Shown here in pieces: positions 24,214 through 33,702 of a stretch of DNA of 64,000 nt. Source of the DNA: Pontiellaceae bacterium B1224 (GTDB taxonomy: Bacteria; Verrucomicrobiota; Kiritimatiellia; Kiritimatiellales; Pontiellaceae); NCBI GenBank assembly GCA_029432815.1, contig JAROBA010000022.1, positions 1 through 64,000 on the forward strand. Direction: 5' to 3'. A program made the position numbers and the translations under genes. Every line of letters starts with the position of its first letter. Positions within the stretch are counted from its first letter, which is position 1. Below the pieces are notes generated by a model that was given only the letters and a program-made list of their open reading frames with translations, was not told where the DNA came from and searched no databases.

Positions 24214-25902
24214 ATGAGTGTACCAAAATATGTAATTCCGGAGATGATTGATCTCCCCGACCGGCAATGGCCGTCAAAGAGTATAACCAAATCGCCGCAA
24301 TGGTGCTCGGTCGATATGCGCGATGGCAATCAGGCGCTGCCCGACCCGATGGACCCGGAGCAGAAACTCGAATATTTCAAGATGCTCTGCGATATCGGCT
24401 TCAAGCACATTGAAATCGGTTTCCCGTCGGCCAGTGCCGATGAATTTAATTTTTTCCGTAAGCTCATTGAGGAGGATCTGATTCCGGATGATGTCTTCAT
24501 TATGGGGCTCACGCAGTCGCGTCCGCATTTGATTGAACGAACGCTCGAAGCCTTCAAGGGCTGCAAGCGCGGTATCGTGCACGCCTATATTGCTCCGTCT
24601 GATTTGCATATGCGCCAGGTGTTCGGCATGGAGCGGCCGCAGCTCATCGAAACCGCTGTGGCGGCAACTACGCAAATTCGCGACTTGGCCGATGCGATGC
24701 CGGAATCGGATATCCGCTTTGAGTTTTCGCCGGAAGAGTTCACGGACACGGATGTGGATTTTTCCGTTGAGCTTTGCGAGGCCGTATTCGAAGCGTGGGG
24801 CAAAGCCACACCGGAAAAACCGTTGATCATGAATCTCCCGGCCACGGTTGAGCGCCGACCGCCGAATCACTACGCGGATATGATCGAATATTTCTGCCGC
24901 AATTTTTCGAAGCGCGACTGCATCACGGTTTCGTTGCATTCGCACAACGACCAGGGCATGGCCGTGGCTGCCACCGAATTAGCGCTCATGGCGGGTGCTG
25001 ATCGTGTGGAGGGCACGCTCTTTGGGCACGGCGAGCGGACCGGTAATGTGGATCTTGTCACGGTCGTCAGCAACCTGTACTCCCGCGGGATCGATACGGG
25101 GATCAATTTTTCCGACCTCGGTCATGTCGCGGAAACGGTCGAGCGGTTGACGGGTATGGGCATTTACTATCGCCAGCCCTATGCGGGCAGCTATGCCTTT
25201 ACCGCATTTTCGGGATCGCATCAGGATGCAATTAATAAGGGCGTGCACAAACTGACGGAAGCGCCGGATCGCTTCGGTATGGGCTGGAAGGTTCCGTATC
25301 TTCATATCGATCCGGCCGATGTCGGCCGTAAATTTGAGCGGCTCATTCGCATCAACTCGCAGTCCGGTAAGGGCGGTATTGCGTGGGTGCTCGAGCAGGA
25401 CTTCGGTATCGAAATTCCGAAAGCCATGCAGCCGGAGCTCAGTAAATATGTACAGGGCTACAGTGAAAAAGTCGGCCGCGAAATCAGTGCCGATGAAGTG
25501 TATTCTGTCTTCCAGAATGAGTTTGTTGCTCCGGATGGTCCGTACGAGCTGGTCGGCTATTGGCCGCGCCCGGACGACAACGATCCGACCTTTATTCACG
25601 GCGAAGTTAAAGTGAAGGTGAATGGCGAAGTGAAGAATGTTTCGGCCGATGGTAACGGACCGATCTCCGCCTTTATGAATGCCATGCGAAGCGTAGTTGA
25701 TTTTGATTTTAAGATCCACGACTACGATGAGGAAGCCATTGGTGAAGGTGCTGATGCGAAGGCTATGGCTTACGTGCCGCTGGAAGTTAAGGGCGTCGGA
25801 ATGATCTATGGTGTTGGTTCCGATTCCAATATTAACCAGGCTGCAGTCAAGGCTATCATCGCCGGCCTGAACCGGATCGCAAAAAAGGAAGTTGCTAAAT
25901 GA
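24214..25902 (+). CDS. leuA: 2-isopropylmalate synthase (long LeuA type)
   Basis: 562-aa first enzyme of leucine synthesis. It condenses acetyl-CoA with 2-oxoisovalerate. The TIM barrel shows SVDMRDGNQAL (metal and substrate binding), IGFPSASADEFNF, SLHSHNDQGMAVA with the metal-binding HxH, and VEGTLFGHGERTGNVDL. The C-terminal regulatory domain (KVKVNGEVKNVSADGNGPISAFMNAM) is the Leu feedback site. Length and start (VPKYVIPEMIDLPDRQWPSK) match the actinobacterial/fungal-like LeuA class. Expression is very likely set by the upstream Leu attenuator. aroE overlaps its stop by four bases, so the two are coupled. Confidence 0.96.
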   Translation: MSVPKYVIPEMIDLPDRQWPSKSITKSPQWCSVDMRDGNQALPDPMDPEQKLEYFKMLCDIGFKHIEIGFPSASADEFNFFRKLIEEDLIPDDVFIMGLTQSRPHLIERTLEAFKGCKRGIVHAYIAPSDLHMRQVFGMERPQLIETAVAATTQIRDLADAMPESDIRFEFSPEEFTDTDVDFSVELCEAVFEAWGKATPEKPLIMNLPATVERRPPNHYADMIEYFCRNFSKRDCITVSLHSHNDQGMAVAATELALMAGADRVEGTLFGHGERTGNVDLVTVVSNLYSRGIDTGINFSDLGHVAETVERLTGMGIYYRQPYAGSYAFTAFSGSHQDAINKGVHKLTEAPDRFGMGWKVPYLHIDPADVGRKFERLIRINSQSGKGGIAWVLEQDFGIEIPKAMQPELSKYVQGYSEKVGREISADEVYSVFQNEFVAPDGPYELVGYWPRPDDNDPTFIHGEVKVKVNGEVKNVSADGNGPISAFMNAMRSVVDFDFKIHDYDEEAIGEGADAKAMAYVPLEVKGVGMIYGVGSDSNINQAAVKAIIAGLNRIAKKEVAK

Positions 25903-26759
25903 ATCTGAGTGGACATACCAAACCGTTTGCTGTGCTGGGTCATCCGATCGGGCATACGCTGTCGCCCGTGATGCATAATGCCTCGATGGAAGCGCTGAAA
26001 TTTGACGGCATCTATCTGGCGCTGGATGTGCATCCTGATCGTCTGATGGAGGTGCTGCCTTCGATGGAGCTGATGGGTTTTGCCGGTGTGAATCTGACCG
26101 TGCCGCACAAAGAAGTGGCTTTCCGAGGATTGGAAAAGCTGGATGCGAGTGCGAAGCTGTTCGGCGCGGCCAATACCGTTGAATTTACCAAAGACGGTAT
26201 GGTCGGTCACAACACCGATGGCTATGGTTTCCTAAAAGCGCTAGAGGAAGCATTTGGTAGAACCGTGAAGGATGAATCCATCTTCGTGCTGGGGTGCGGC
26301 GGGGCAGGGCGGGCCACCGCGCTGCAGGCGGCAACCGCTGGTGCGAAGTCATTGGTGCTGGCCGATATCGATGCGGACCGGGTTCAGAAGTTGGAAAATG
26401 AGATTAAAGCACTGGTTCCAGACATTGGAATTATCCAGGCCCTGGAAAAAGGCAGGCAGATTGAGCTGTGCCGCGAATGCGATCTGGTGGTGCAGGCTTC
26501 GCCGGTCGGCATGAAAAAAGATGATCCATCGCTGCTTCCGCCGGAAGCCTTCCGCGAAGGCCAACGCGCTTTTGATCTGATTTACATGTATCCCGAAACC
26601 GCCTTCCTGACCACCGCCCGCGAAGCTGGCGCGGAAATTGCAAATGGTCTGGGCATGCTGCTGCATCAGGGGTCGCGTGCATTTGAAATATGGACCGGGA
26701 CTGAACCGGATGTTTCGGCGATGCGCAAAGCGCTCGAAGATGCGGTTTACGGGAAGTAG
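25899..26759 (+). CDS. aroE: Shikimate dehydrogenase
   Basis: 286-aa NADP-linked enzyme of the shikimate pathway. Key features are VLGHPIGHTLSPVMHN at the N-terminus (shikimate binding), NLTVPHKE with the catalytic Lys, GAANTVEF, HNTDGYGF with the catalytic Asp, the Rossmann motif VLGCGGAGRATA, and GMLLHQG near the end. It overlaps leuA (ATGA), so aromatic and leucine synthesis are joined in one operon. Through that link aroE is probably also under the Leu attenuator, which is unusual. Confidence 0.95.
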   Translation: MNLSGHTKPFAVLGHPIGHTLSPVMHNASMEALKFDGIYLALDVHPDRLMEVLPSMELMGFAGVNLTVPHKEVAFRGLEKLDASAKLFGAANTVEFTKDGMVGHNTDGYGFLKALEEAFGRTVKDESIFVLGCGGAGRATALQAATAGAKSLVLADIDADRVQKLENEIKALVPDIGIIQALEKGRQIELCRECDLVVQASPVGMKKDDPSLLPPEAFREGQRAFDLIYMYPETAFLTTAREAGAEIANGLGMLLHQGSRAFEIWTGTEPDVSAMRKALEDAVYGK

Positions 26760-26769
26760 TACGTACGGC

Positions 26770-26811
26770 GTATTTCGTATTGCTCTATTCTCCTGATGTA
26801 ATACGAAATAC
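26770..26811. repeat. Intergenic inverted repeat between aroE and pilD
   Basis: gtatttcgtatt (26770-26781) and aatacgaaatac (26800-26811) form a perfect 12-bp stem with an 18-base loop. It occupies nearly the whole gap. Confidence 0.75.
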
Positions 26812-26825
26812 TCAAAAAGGAACGA

Positions 26826-27641
26826 ATGGATTTTTTCGATTGGTATTGGACGGTAGTGGTATTCATCCTTGGGGCTTGTTTAGGCAGTTTCCTGAATGTG
26901 TGCATTTACCGCATCCCGGCAGAGCTGTCGGTAGTGAAGCCGCGATCGCGCTGTCCGAAATGTATGACTGATCTGGCCTGGAAAGATAATATTCCAATCT
27001 TTGGATGGCTTGCCCTCCGTGGAAAATGCCGCTATTGCAGTGTTCCGATTTCGCCGCGCTACCCTTTGATCGAATTGCTGACGGCGATTTTATTTACGCT
27101 GGTTTGGCTGGTCTATCCCTATCAGCTCGTTGTGGTCCCGTATTGCCTGCTGGTGTTCGGGTTGATTTTCGGAAGCATGGTGGATTTCGATGAAATGTGG
27201 ATTCCAGACCGCGTAACTATCGGCGGCGAAATTCTCGGGCCGATCTTCAGCTTTCTGATTCCGGCGATGCACGGCGCGGATACACGGATGGAAGGGCTCA
27301 TTCTTTCCCTAATCGGGCTGGCGGTCGGATTCGGTTCGCTCTGGTTGGTTTCGGTGATCGGAAAACTTGTGCTTAAAAAAGATGCCATGGGTTTCGGCGA
27401 TGTAAAACTGATGGGCTGTCTCGGTGCTTTTCTCGGCTGGGAGTCGGTTATCTTCATTGTTTTTGTTTCTTCGCTGTTGGGCACCATTGTGGGAGTAACC
27501 TTTATTGCAACGGGCAATAAGGAGTGGCAGAGCAAGATTCCATTTGGTCCTTATATTTCTTTGGCGGCCATTCTCTGGATGCTCGGCGGTTCGATGCTGT
27601 GGGATCTGTATGTCAGCTGGGTGCAGAGTGCGGCTTATTAG
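26826..27641 (+). CDS. pilD: Type IV prepilin peptidase / N-methyltransferase (PilD/GspO)
   Basis: 271-aa inner-membrane aspartic peptidase that trims and methylates prepilins for type IV pili or type II secretion. The N-terminal hydrophobic helix with GSFLNVCIYRIP, the zinc-type Cys pairs CPKC (43-46) and CRYC (68-71), and the two catalytic-Asp regions MVDFDEMWIPD (about 119) and GFGDVKLMG (about 190) are all present. Several membrane segments follow. It lies near, but convergent with, the pilus operon at 28.4-33.7 kb, whose products would act with it. Confidence 0.95.
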   Translation: MDFFDWYWTVVVFILGACLGSFLNVCIYRIPAELSVVKPRSRCPKCMTDLAWKDNIPIFGWLALRGKCRYCSVPISPRYPLIELLTAILFTLVWLVYPYQLVVVPYCLLVFGLIFGSMVDFDEMWIPDRVTIGGEILGPIFSFLIPAMHGADTRMEGLILSLIGLAVGFGSLWLVSVIGKLVLKKDAMGFGDVKLMGCLGAFLGWESVIFIVFVSSLLGTIVGVTFIATGNKEWQSKIPFGPYISLAAILWMLGGSMLWDLYVSWVQSAAY

Positions 27642-27657
27642 TTCTTTTGTGTGGATA

Positions 27658-27687
27658 CAAAAAAAGCTCCCCGATAGAGGGAGCTTT
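27658..27687 (-). terminator. Terminator of rpsU (usable in both directions)
   Basis: On the minus strand agctccc-tctatc-ggggagct is followed by seven T. It stands between the convergent pilD and rpsU genes. Confidence 0.85.
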
Positions 27688-27693
27688 CAGCAT

Positions 27694-27708
27694 TTCCAAT
27701 GATTGGAA
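27694..27708. repeat. Dispersed palindrome directly after the rpsU stop
   Basis: TTCCAATGATTGGAA, exact copy of the family TTCCARNNNYTGGAA, two bases after the rpsU stop codon and seven bases before its terminator hairpin. Confidence 0.9.
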
Positions 27709-27709
27709 A

Positions 27710-27892
27710 TTAACGACGTCCGCGACGGCTGTTTGCCAGGCGTTTTTTCTTTTCGCTTGGTTTTTCGTAGCAGCGTTTGGAACGCATCGTTTTAAGAACA
27801 CCTTCTTTATCCAGTGCCTTTTTCAGCCGACGCAGGGCGCGATCAACGCTTTCGCCGCGACGTACTTTCACTTCACAAGTTTCTTGGGCCAT
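27710..27892 (-). CDS. rpsU: 30S ribosomal protein bS21
   Basis: 60-aa basic ribosomal protein. [25 protein letters not shown] and the Arg/Lys-rich end ([17 protein letters not shown]) are typical. I take the ATG at 27892 (MAQETCEV), with gggggaggtg upstream. A longer reading from 27913 would translate the ribosome site itself. The Tyr/Arg region YEKPSEKKK matches standard bS21. It is a single-gene unit with its own terminator. Confidence 0.95.
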   Translation of the reverse strand: MAQETCEVKVRRGESVDRALRRLKKALDKEGVLKTMRSKRCYEKPSEKKKRLANSRRGRR

Positions 27893-28012
27893 TTTAAATT
27901 TCACCTCCCCCATTCATTCGGGGTCAAAAGAGCGGAGAAGGTAGGGGAATAGGCTTATGAAGTCAAATGGAATATTTCGTTTGAAATAAGCGGGTTAGGG
28001 GGAGGGCCCGGT

Positions 28013-28417
28013 TTAGTCGGTGGCCAGCGAGGCAAGCTCCGGGTTGAGTGGGGTGCCTTTGTAGATTTGATTGAGGATCAGAGTACTGATGCCCTGCAAG
28101 GCGCCGAGGTGCGGAAGAATTTCAAAATTCACGGCGGTATAGTTTTCTTCCTCTTCTTTGATCTGGCGCGGAATATCAGTGACCACGTGGGTGCCGGCGG
28201 CGAGGAAATAGGGAAAAACCTTAATGGTGGTCGCGCCAGCTTCAACGAGGTCGGCCACGGCGGAATCGATCTGCGGACTGGAAATTTCAAGAAAAGCGCT
28301 GGCAACCAGATCAAAAGCCGGGCCAGAGTTTTCATCGATCCGTTGAGCGAGTCGGCGGACCTCATCATTAGACTCTTTGCGGCGGCTGCCGTGGGCGACA
28401 ATTAGAAGTGCTTTCAT
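28013..28417 (-). CDS. cbiX: CbiX/SirB-like sirohydrochlorin chelatase
   Basis: 134-aa small class II chelatase. MKALLIVAHGSRRKESN carries the N-terminal metal-binding His9, and ATTIKVFPYFLAAGTHVVTDIP the second His region. The family inserts Fe2+ or Co2+ into sirohydrochlorin for siroheme or cobalamin. It is about half the size of two-domain SirB, like the short CbiXS. It follows pilC by 35 bp on the same strand, probably as the tail of the pilus operon without functional relation. Confidence 0.9.
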   Translation of the reverse strand: MKALLIVAHGSRRKESNDEVRRLAQRIDENSGPAFDLVASAFLEISSPQIDSAVADLVEAGATTIKVFPYFLAAGTHVVTDIPRQIKEEEENYTAVNFEILPHLGALQGISTLILNQIYKGTPLNPELASLATD

Positions 28418-28452
28418 GGTTCTCTCCTGGTGCTATGCCGGCGGCTTTTCCG

Positions 28453-29712
28453 CTAGCTGAGGTTACCGATAATAGACACCATGGGGAGGAACATGGCAAT
28501 CACAATTGTGCCTACAACCACGGCGAGAATGACTATCAGGAGCGGTTCGATGATGGAACTGAGCCCCGCAACGACGTTATCTACCTCGTCTTCATACATA
28601 TCCGCCGTTTTAAGCAGCATGGCCGGTAACTCGCCGGTTTCCTCGCCAACTTCCACCATTCCACCGAAGATGGGCGGAAAAATCCGATTGGCTTCAACCG
28701 GGGCGATCATCGGTTCGCCGTCCTTAATGTTATCGTGTATATCCTGTATGGCGTTAACGATAACTTCATTGTTCATGGTTTCTTTCACAATAGTCAGTGC
28801 CTGGAGTACCGGCACTCCCGATTCCATCAGTGTCCCGAGTGTGCGGGCAAAGCGTGCGAGCGCGGCCATGCGAACGAGATTTCCAAAGAGTGGCATGATG
28901 AGCTTCAGCGAATCGAGTGCCAGGCGGCCTGAGTGGAGACGCTTCAGCAGGGAAATTAGAACGAATACGCCCAGCAGGATTCCGATGCCGACCGGCCAGT
29001 TCTTTTGGATATTCTCACTCACGCCCATCACAAACAGGGTGAGTGGGGGAAGCGATCGGCCATCCAGCATGTCAGCAAATATGGTTTCAAATTTAGGGAT
29101 GATCGCCACCATCAGGAACATCATAATACCGGAAGAGGCCAGCAGGACCACCATGGGATAGGTCATGGCGCTCTTGATCTTGTTTTTTACCTTCTGCGCT
29201 TTTTCCATATAGGCAGCAAGACGCTCAAGAACCACGTCGAGCACGCCGCCGGCTTCGCCGGCTTTTACCATGTTGATGTAAAATCGGTTGAAGATTCGAG
29301 GATGCGCGGCCAGTGCATCGGCGAGCGTGCTGCCGCCTTCGATGGCCTCTGAAATTTCGCGGATCGCTTTTTTCAGCGAGGCATTGCTTTCCTGTCGTTC
29401 AAGTACATTCAATCCCCGGAGCAAAGGCAGTCCTGCGTGAATCAGGGTGGCCATCTGTCGGGTGAGAACCATCAGCTGCTTGGTCGGTACCACGCAAAGC
29501 GCGGCCGGCAGACGGATTTCCCGATGCAGCCCTTTGGTGTGTTCTCTGGGATTTCCAGAGGTTGGAAGGGTTAGGTCAGTCCCGGTTACTTCGGTCGGGA
29601 ACAGTCCCTTGCTTTTCAGTTGTTCGGTGGCAACTGCCTGATTGGGTGCTTTGACGGTGCCGGTTTTTTCTTTCCCGTTAATATCACGGGCTATGTATCT
29701 GAATTTAGGCAT
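28453..29712 (-). CDS. pilC: Type IV pilus / type II secretion inner-membrane platform protein (PilC/GspF)
   Basis: 419 aa with the standard two T2SSF domains. The start MPKFRYIARDINGKEKTGTV is typical. Domain 1 has the marks LTRQMATLIHAGLPLLRGL and KAGEAGGVLDVVLERLA, and domain 2 FARTLGTLMESGVPVLQAL and VEVGEETGELPAMLLK. Three membrane helices are visible (about residues 195-215, 245-265 and the C-terminal end). It forms the rotor-like core below the pilus together with the two upstream ATPases. It overlaps the preceding unknown gene by eight bases. Confidence 0.95.
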   Translation of the reverse strand: MPKFRYIARDINGKEKTGTVKAPNQAVATEQLKSKGLFPTEVTGTDLTLPTSGNPREHTKGLHREIRLPAALCVVPTKQLMVLTRQMATLIHAGLPLLRGLNVLERQESNASLKKAIREISEAIEGGSTLADALAAHPRIFNRFYINMVKAGEAGGVLDVVLERLAAYMEKAQKVKNKIKSAMTYPMVVLLASSGIMMFLMVAIIPKFETIFADMLDGRSLPPLTLFVMGVSENIQKNWPVGIGILLGVFVLISLLKRLHSGRLALDSLKLIMPLFGNLVRMAALARFARTLGTLMESGVPVLQALTIVKETMNNEVIVNAIQDIHDNIKDGEPMIAPVEANRIFPPIFGGMVEVGEETGELPAMLLKTADMYEDEVDNVVAGLSSIIEPLLIVILAVVVGTIVIAMFLPMVSIIGNLS

Positions 29713-30385
29713 GAGTTGGCAAGGCTCTGCGAGTCATTGCAATACGCATGGAGGGCATTTCGCCGGATAGATCAGATAATGGTTCCTCAAGAGAGTCGTC
29801 ATATACAGGCTCATGCATTTTCATCTGCTGTCGTTGCTCTTCTTTAAGTTTATACATGTCAATACATTCCCGGAAAAGCGCCTTGAATTTGTGGCGCTCG
29901 GGGAAGGTGTCGTTTCTGAAGGCCGATTGTGTTTCACCGGTGTATTTCAGCAGCAGCGTTTTCCAGTGAACCACGTGGGCCGGCATGGACGCAGAAATAA
30001 ATTCAATGTCTTCATCCGTAATTTCCGACCAAACCCTGAGCTGGTCCCGGTTCAGCAGATGAGCCATGCAGATGGTGCGGACAAATTCATCCGTTTCCGG
30101 ATCGTCCACATATTTCCACAGACGGGCAGTTCCGGCATCGCTGTCACAGGCTCCGATCATCGCCTCTGGAAACTCAATATTCTGGCCGGTGCTGTAAATT
30201 TCCAGGATGTACGGAAGCACGCTGGGGCGCATGATTGCTCTGCCGCGGTCCACGTGCTGCCCTTTGGCCCAGGGACCTTTCGCCCACAGGTAATCGTTGT
30301 AGATGGATTTCATCTCCAGCTTCTTATTGTTCATGAGCAGCACGAAGCCAATCATGCAGATAATTGTTACGATCCACTTAATCAT
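29705..30385 (-). CDS. Unknown membrane-anchored protein within the pilus operon, 226 aa
   Basis: Not recognised. One N-terminal membrane helix (IKWIVTIICMIGFVLLM) is followed by a soluble domain of about 200 residues with many charged and aromatic residues (WKYVDDPETDEFVRTICMAHLLN, EDIEFISASMPAHVVHW). It overlaps the upstream ATPase gene by four bases and pilC by eight, so it is co-translated with pilus parts. It may be an accessory assembly protein. Homology cannot be judged by eye. Confidence 0.78.
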   Translation of the reverse strand: MIKWIVTIICMIGFVLLMNNKKLEMKSIYNDYLWAKGPWAKGQHVDRGRAIMRPSVLPYILEIYSTGQNIEFPEAMIGACDSDAGTARLWKYVDDPETDEFVRTICMAHLLNRDQLRVWSEITDEDIEFISASMPAHVVHWKTLLLKYTGETQSAFRNDTFPERHKFKALFRECIDMYKLKEEQRQQMKMHEPVYDDSLEEPLSDLSGEMPSMRIAMTRRALPTHA

Positions 30386-32064
30386 GTGTATTGCACCACT
30401 TCGTTAAAGGTAGTTTGGCCGCCGAGAATACAACGGATGCCGTCTTCGCGCAAGGTCCGCATGCCGAGCTTGATTGCTTTGTTCCTCAAGACGAGGGAAG
30501 GTTGTTTTTCGGTAATGGCTGTGCGGAATTCATCGGTAATCCGCAGATATTCGAAAATAGCGCGTCGTCCGGCATAGCCGCTATGGTTGCAGGCGTCGCA
30601 GCCTTCGCCGCGATAAAACGGCTGGTTGCCGATTTGGCTTCGGTCGAGTTCCAATAGCTGGAGTGTTTTATCATCCGGTCGAAAGGCCGTTTTGCAGTGC
30701 GGGCAGATTGTTCGAACCAGCCGCTGGGCCACGACGGCTTCCAGTGTGGAGGCAATCAAATAGGGTTCCACATCCATATCAATCAGGCGGGTGATGGCTC
30801 CGGCTGCATCGTTCGTGTGCAAGGTGCTGAAAACAAGATGTCCGGTCAGCGAGGCCTGTATCGAAATTTGAGCAGTAGCCAGATCGCGAATTTCTCCAAC
30901 CATGATGACATCAGGGTCCTGACGCAGGAAGGAGCGCAGCGCCGAGGAAAAAGTAAGGCCGATATTCTCGCGAACCGGCAGCTGGATAATGCCTTCAACA
31001 TCATATTCAACCGGATCTTCCGCAGTCAGGATTTTGGTCTCTGTTTTGTTGATGTGCTGGAGTGCGGCATACAGTGTGGTGGTTTTACCGGAGCCGGTTG
31101 GACCGGTCACAATCACAATACCGTTCGGTTTTTGAATGTCTTCAAGAAAACAGGGGTAAATATCCTCCGGGAAGCCGATGCGGTCAATATCGAGCTGGAC
31201 ATTCGAGCGGTCCAGCACGCGCAACACTACGCTTTCGCCAAATTGGGTCGGGAGGGTGGAGACGCGGAAATCAACGGAGTGTCCGGCCACATTCAGCTGA
31301 ATGCGGCCATCCTGGGGCAGGCGCGACTCCGCAATATCCAGACCGCCGAGAACCTTGATGCGGGAAACAATCGGCAGTGCCAGATTTTTCGGCGGCGGGG
31401 CCATTTCATAAAGCGCCCCATCCACGCGGTAGCGAATTTTGAATTCAGCTTCAAAGGGTTCGAAATGAATATCGGAAGCGCGGTCTTTCACGGCCTGAAA
31501 AAGGACCAGGTTCACAAAGCGAATCACCGGGGTGGCGCAGGCAGCATGCTCGATGTCTTCGAGTTGAATCAGCTCGCCGGCCTCTTTCAGGTCCTGGTCT
31601 AATGCGGAGCGGACTTCATCGATCGACTCATTCTCCTCGCCGTAGAGTTTGAGAATGGCTGCATCGACCTGTTTGTTCGTGGCCACGATATATTCGACCT
31701 GTTTGGACAGAATAAATGCAATGTCATCGCTGATGGCCGGCGTTGGCCAATCTGCCACAGCAAAAACAACGGTGTTCGCGTTGTGCTGGACCGGGACCGC
31801 TTTGTACATCCGGGCAATGCTTGAGGGAACTGATTTTCCAATGTCTGGAAGAATCGGCAGGGCAGAAAGGTTCGCCACTTCGGTATCCAGCATTCGGGCA
31901 ACCGTAGTCAGATAGGTGGCTTCGTCCAGGAAACCCTGATCAAGGACGATGTCGCGGAAGGGGCGGCCCTGTGAAAGATATTCTTCATGAATGGCTTCCG
32001 CTGCATCAGAGCTGAGGCAACCGGATGCAAATAATTCATTCAGGACGGGATGATTATGGTGCAT
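30382..32064 (-). CDS. GspE/PilB-family secretion or pilus assembly ATPase (second of two)
   Basis: 560 aa. The N-terminal MshEN-like domain (LLDQGFLDEATYLTTVARMLDTE) is followed by the ATPase core: Walker A GPTGSGKTTTLY at about residue 320, Asp box TAEDPVEYD, Walker B DPDVIMVGEIRD, His box TGHLVFSTLHTNDA. A zinc-type pair of Cys motifs lies near the end (CPHC ... CDACNHSGY). It powers pilin assembly or secretion from the cytoplasmic face. It starts one base before the preceding ATPase gene ends. Confidence 0.94.
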   Translation of the reverse strand: MHHNHPVLNELFASGCLSSDAAEAIHEEYLSQGRPFRDIVLDQGFLDEATYLTTVARMLDTEVANLSALPILPDIGKSVPSSIARMYKAVPVQHNANTVVFAVADWPTPAISDDIAFILSKQVEYIVATNKQVDAAILKLYGEENESIDEVRSALDQDLKEAGELIQLEDIEHAACATPVIRFVNLVLFQAVKDRASDIHFEPFEAEFKIRYRVDGALYEMAPPPKNLALPIVSRIKVLGGLDIAESRLPQDGRIQLNVAGHSVDFRVSTLPTQFGESVVLRVLDRSNVQLDIDRIGFPEDIYPCFLEDIQKPNGIVIVTGPTGSGKTTTLYAALQHINKTETKILTAEDPVEYDVEGIIQLPVRENIGLTFSSALRSFLRQDPDVIMVGEIRDLATAQISIQASLTGHLVFSTLHTNDAAGAITRLIDMDVEPYLIASTLEAVVAQRLVRTICPHCKTAFRPDDKTLQLLELDRSQIGNQPFYRGEGCDACNHSGYAGRRAIFEYLRITDEFRTAITEKQPSLVLRNKAIKLGMRTLREDGIRCILGGQTTFNEVVQYT

Positions 32065-33695
32065 CAGATTTCATCCCTCATCGTAACGCGCAGGACTTCA
32101 TTCACCGAGGTGATGGCTTCGGTCGCTTTCAGCAGTCCGTCTTCACGGAGCGTCCGCATGCCGCGGGCACGGGCCGCAGCGCGCAGTTCGGTTGCGGGGG
32201 CTCCCGCATAAATCATCTGGCGCAAATCGTCGGTAACGTTCATCAGCTCAAAGATACCTTTACGCCCCAGATATCCCGTGTGGCCACAGGTTGGGCAGCC
32301 TTCGCCTTTCCAAAGGTTGGAAACCGGCCCGACGAGATTTTGTTCTGCAGGCGACGCGGCATAACTGATTTTGCACGATTCACAAATGGTACGAACCAAT
32401 CGCTGGGCCATAATGCCCCGGAGGGACGAGGAAATCAGAAAGGGCTTAATTCCGATGTCGGTCAGGCGGGTAACCGCGCTGGGGGCATCATTCGTGTGCA
32501 GGGTACTGAGGACGAGGTGTCCCGTTAAAGCGGCATTAATTGCAATTTCAGCCGTTTCCCGGTCGCGGATTTCGCCGATCATGATGGTGTTCGGCGCCTG
32601 CCGAAGCATCGCTCGCAGGGCTGCGCTGAAGGTCAGGCCGATATCGGAGCGCACATGCACCTGATTAATGCCGCTCAGCTGATATTCCACCGGATCTTCC
32701 ACCGTAATGATTTTGCGCGCCGGTGTATTCAGGTGATTCAGACACGCATAAAGCGAGGTGGTTTTCCCGGAACCGGTCGGCCCGGTGATCAATAGAATGC
32801 CGTCCGGGTAGAGAATCAACCGCTCGAAGATTTTTTGGTCGTCCTCATGGAATCCAAGATTTGGAAGTCCCAGGGTAAGGTTCTGTTTGTCCAGAATTCG
32901 CATCACAATGCTTTCGCCGTGATTCGTCGGAATGGAGGAAACACGTAGATCCAGGTCGCGGCCCGTCACCCGGATTTCAATACGACCGTCCTGCGGGAGC
33001 CGCTTTTCCGAGATTTTCATGCCGGCCATGATTTTCAAGCGGCTAATGACCGAGGGATGCAGCCGACGCGGCGGACCTTCAACTTCGCGCAAGGTTCCGT
33101 CGATGCGATAGCGCACGCGGAACCGGGTCGAGAGGGGCTCGAGGTGAATATCCGAGGCGCGCTGCTTGAAGCCTTCCATGATCAGGAGGTTCACAAGCTT
33201 AATGATAGGCTCATCGCTGTCGTCTTCGATAGAAAGGGCAACGTCTTCTTTACCGGGGCCAGCATTGTTGCTCGTTCCCGATTCGGTAGGGTAAAGACGG
33301 TCGAGCACCGTACAAATCTGTTCCGGCAGGGCGACGACCACCCGAATTGGTTCTTTAAAAAGATAGCGCAATGTATCGAGTGTCTCGATATCGGTCGGAT
33401 CGCCGAAGGCAAATTTATTTTCTTCCAGCGGAACAATCCGGTAACGCCAAGCTGTTTCTGCATCCAGCAGATCTGCAGCCTCATTTTGAGGGAACGAAGT
33501 ATTCAGCGCCACAGCTTCCATGCCGCAATGCTCGGCAATGCAGGAAAACAGCCGGCTTTTATCGTGGCCGAGCGCTGCAAGCCGGTCCAGCAGGTCGGTT
33601 CCCGTCTGCTCGGCATCCGCAACTGCCGCTTCAAGCTCCATCGGGCTGATGCTGTTTTTAATGATTTCTGCGATATATGCGTTGTTTGTGGCCAC
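32064..33695 (-). CDS. GspE/PilB-family secretion or pilus assembly ATPase (first of two)
   Basis: 543 aa, related to the next gene but clearly diverged. Features are Walker A GPTGSGKTTSLYAC at about residue 304, TVEDPVEYQLSGINQV, APNTIMIGEIRDRETAEIAI, TGHLVLSTLHTNDAPSA, and CESC ... CPTCGHTGYLGRKGIFE. It appears to start at GTG 33695. No Shine-Dalgarno is visible there: an exact copy of the dispersed palindrome sits where it should be (33703-33717). It is the first gene of the operon ATPase-ATPase-unknown-pilC-cbiX. Confidence 0.94.
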   Translation of the reverse strand: MATNNAYIAEIIKNSISPMELEAAVADAEQTGTDLLDRLAALGHDKSRLFSCIAEHCGMEAVALNTSFPQNEAADLLDAETAWRYRIVPLEENKFAFGDPTDIETLDTLRYLFKEPIRVVVALPEQICTVLDRLYPTESGTSNNAGPGKEDVALSIEDDSDEPIIKLVNLLIMEGFKQRASDIHLEPLSTRFRVRYRIDGTLREVEGPPRRLHPSVISRLKIMAGMKISEKRLPQDGRIEIRVTGRDLDLRVSSIPTNHGESIVMRILDKQNLTLGLPNLGFHEDDQKIFERLILYPDGILLITGPTGSGKTTSLYACLNHLNTPARKIITVEDPVEYQLSGINQVHVRSDIGLTFSAALRAMLRQAPNTIMIGEIRDRETAEIAINAALTGHLVLSTLHTNDAPSAVTRLTDIGIKPFLISSSLRGIMAQRLVRTICESCKISYAASPAEQNLVGPVSNLWKGEGCPTCGHTGYLGRKGIFELMNVTDDLRQMIYAGAPATELRAAARARGMRTLREDGLLKATEAITSVNEVLRVTMRDEI

Positions 33696-33702
33696 GATAT
33701 GA

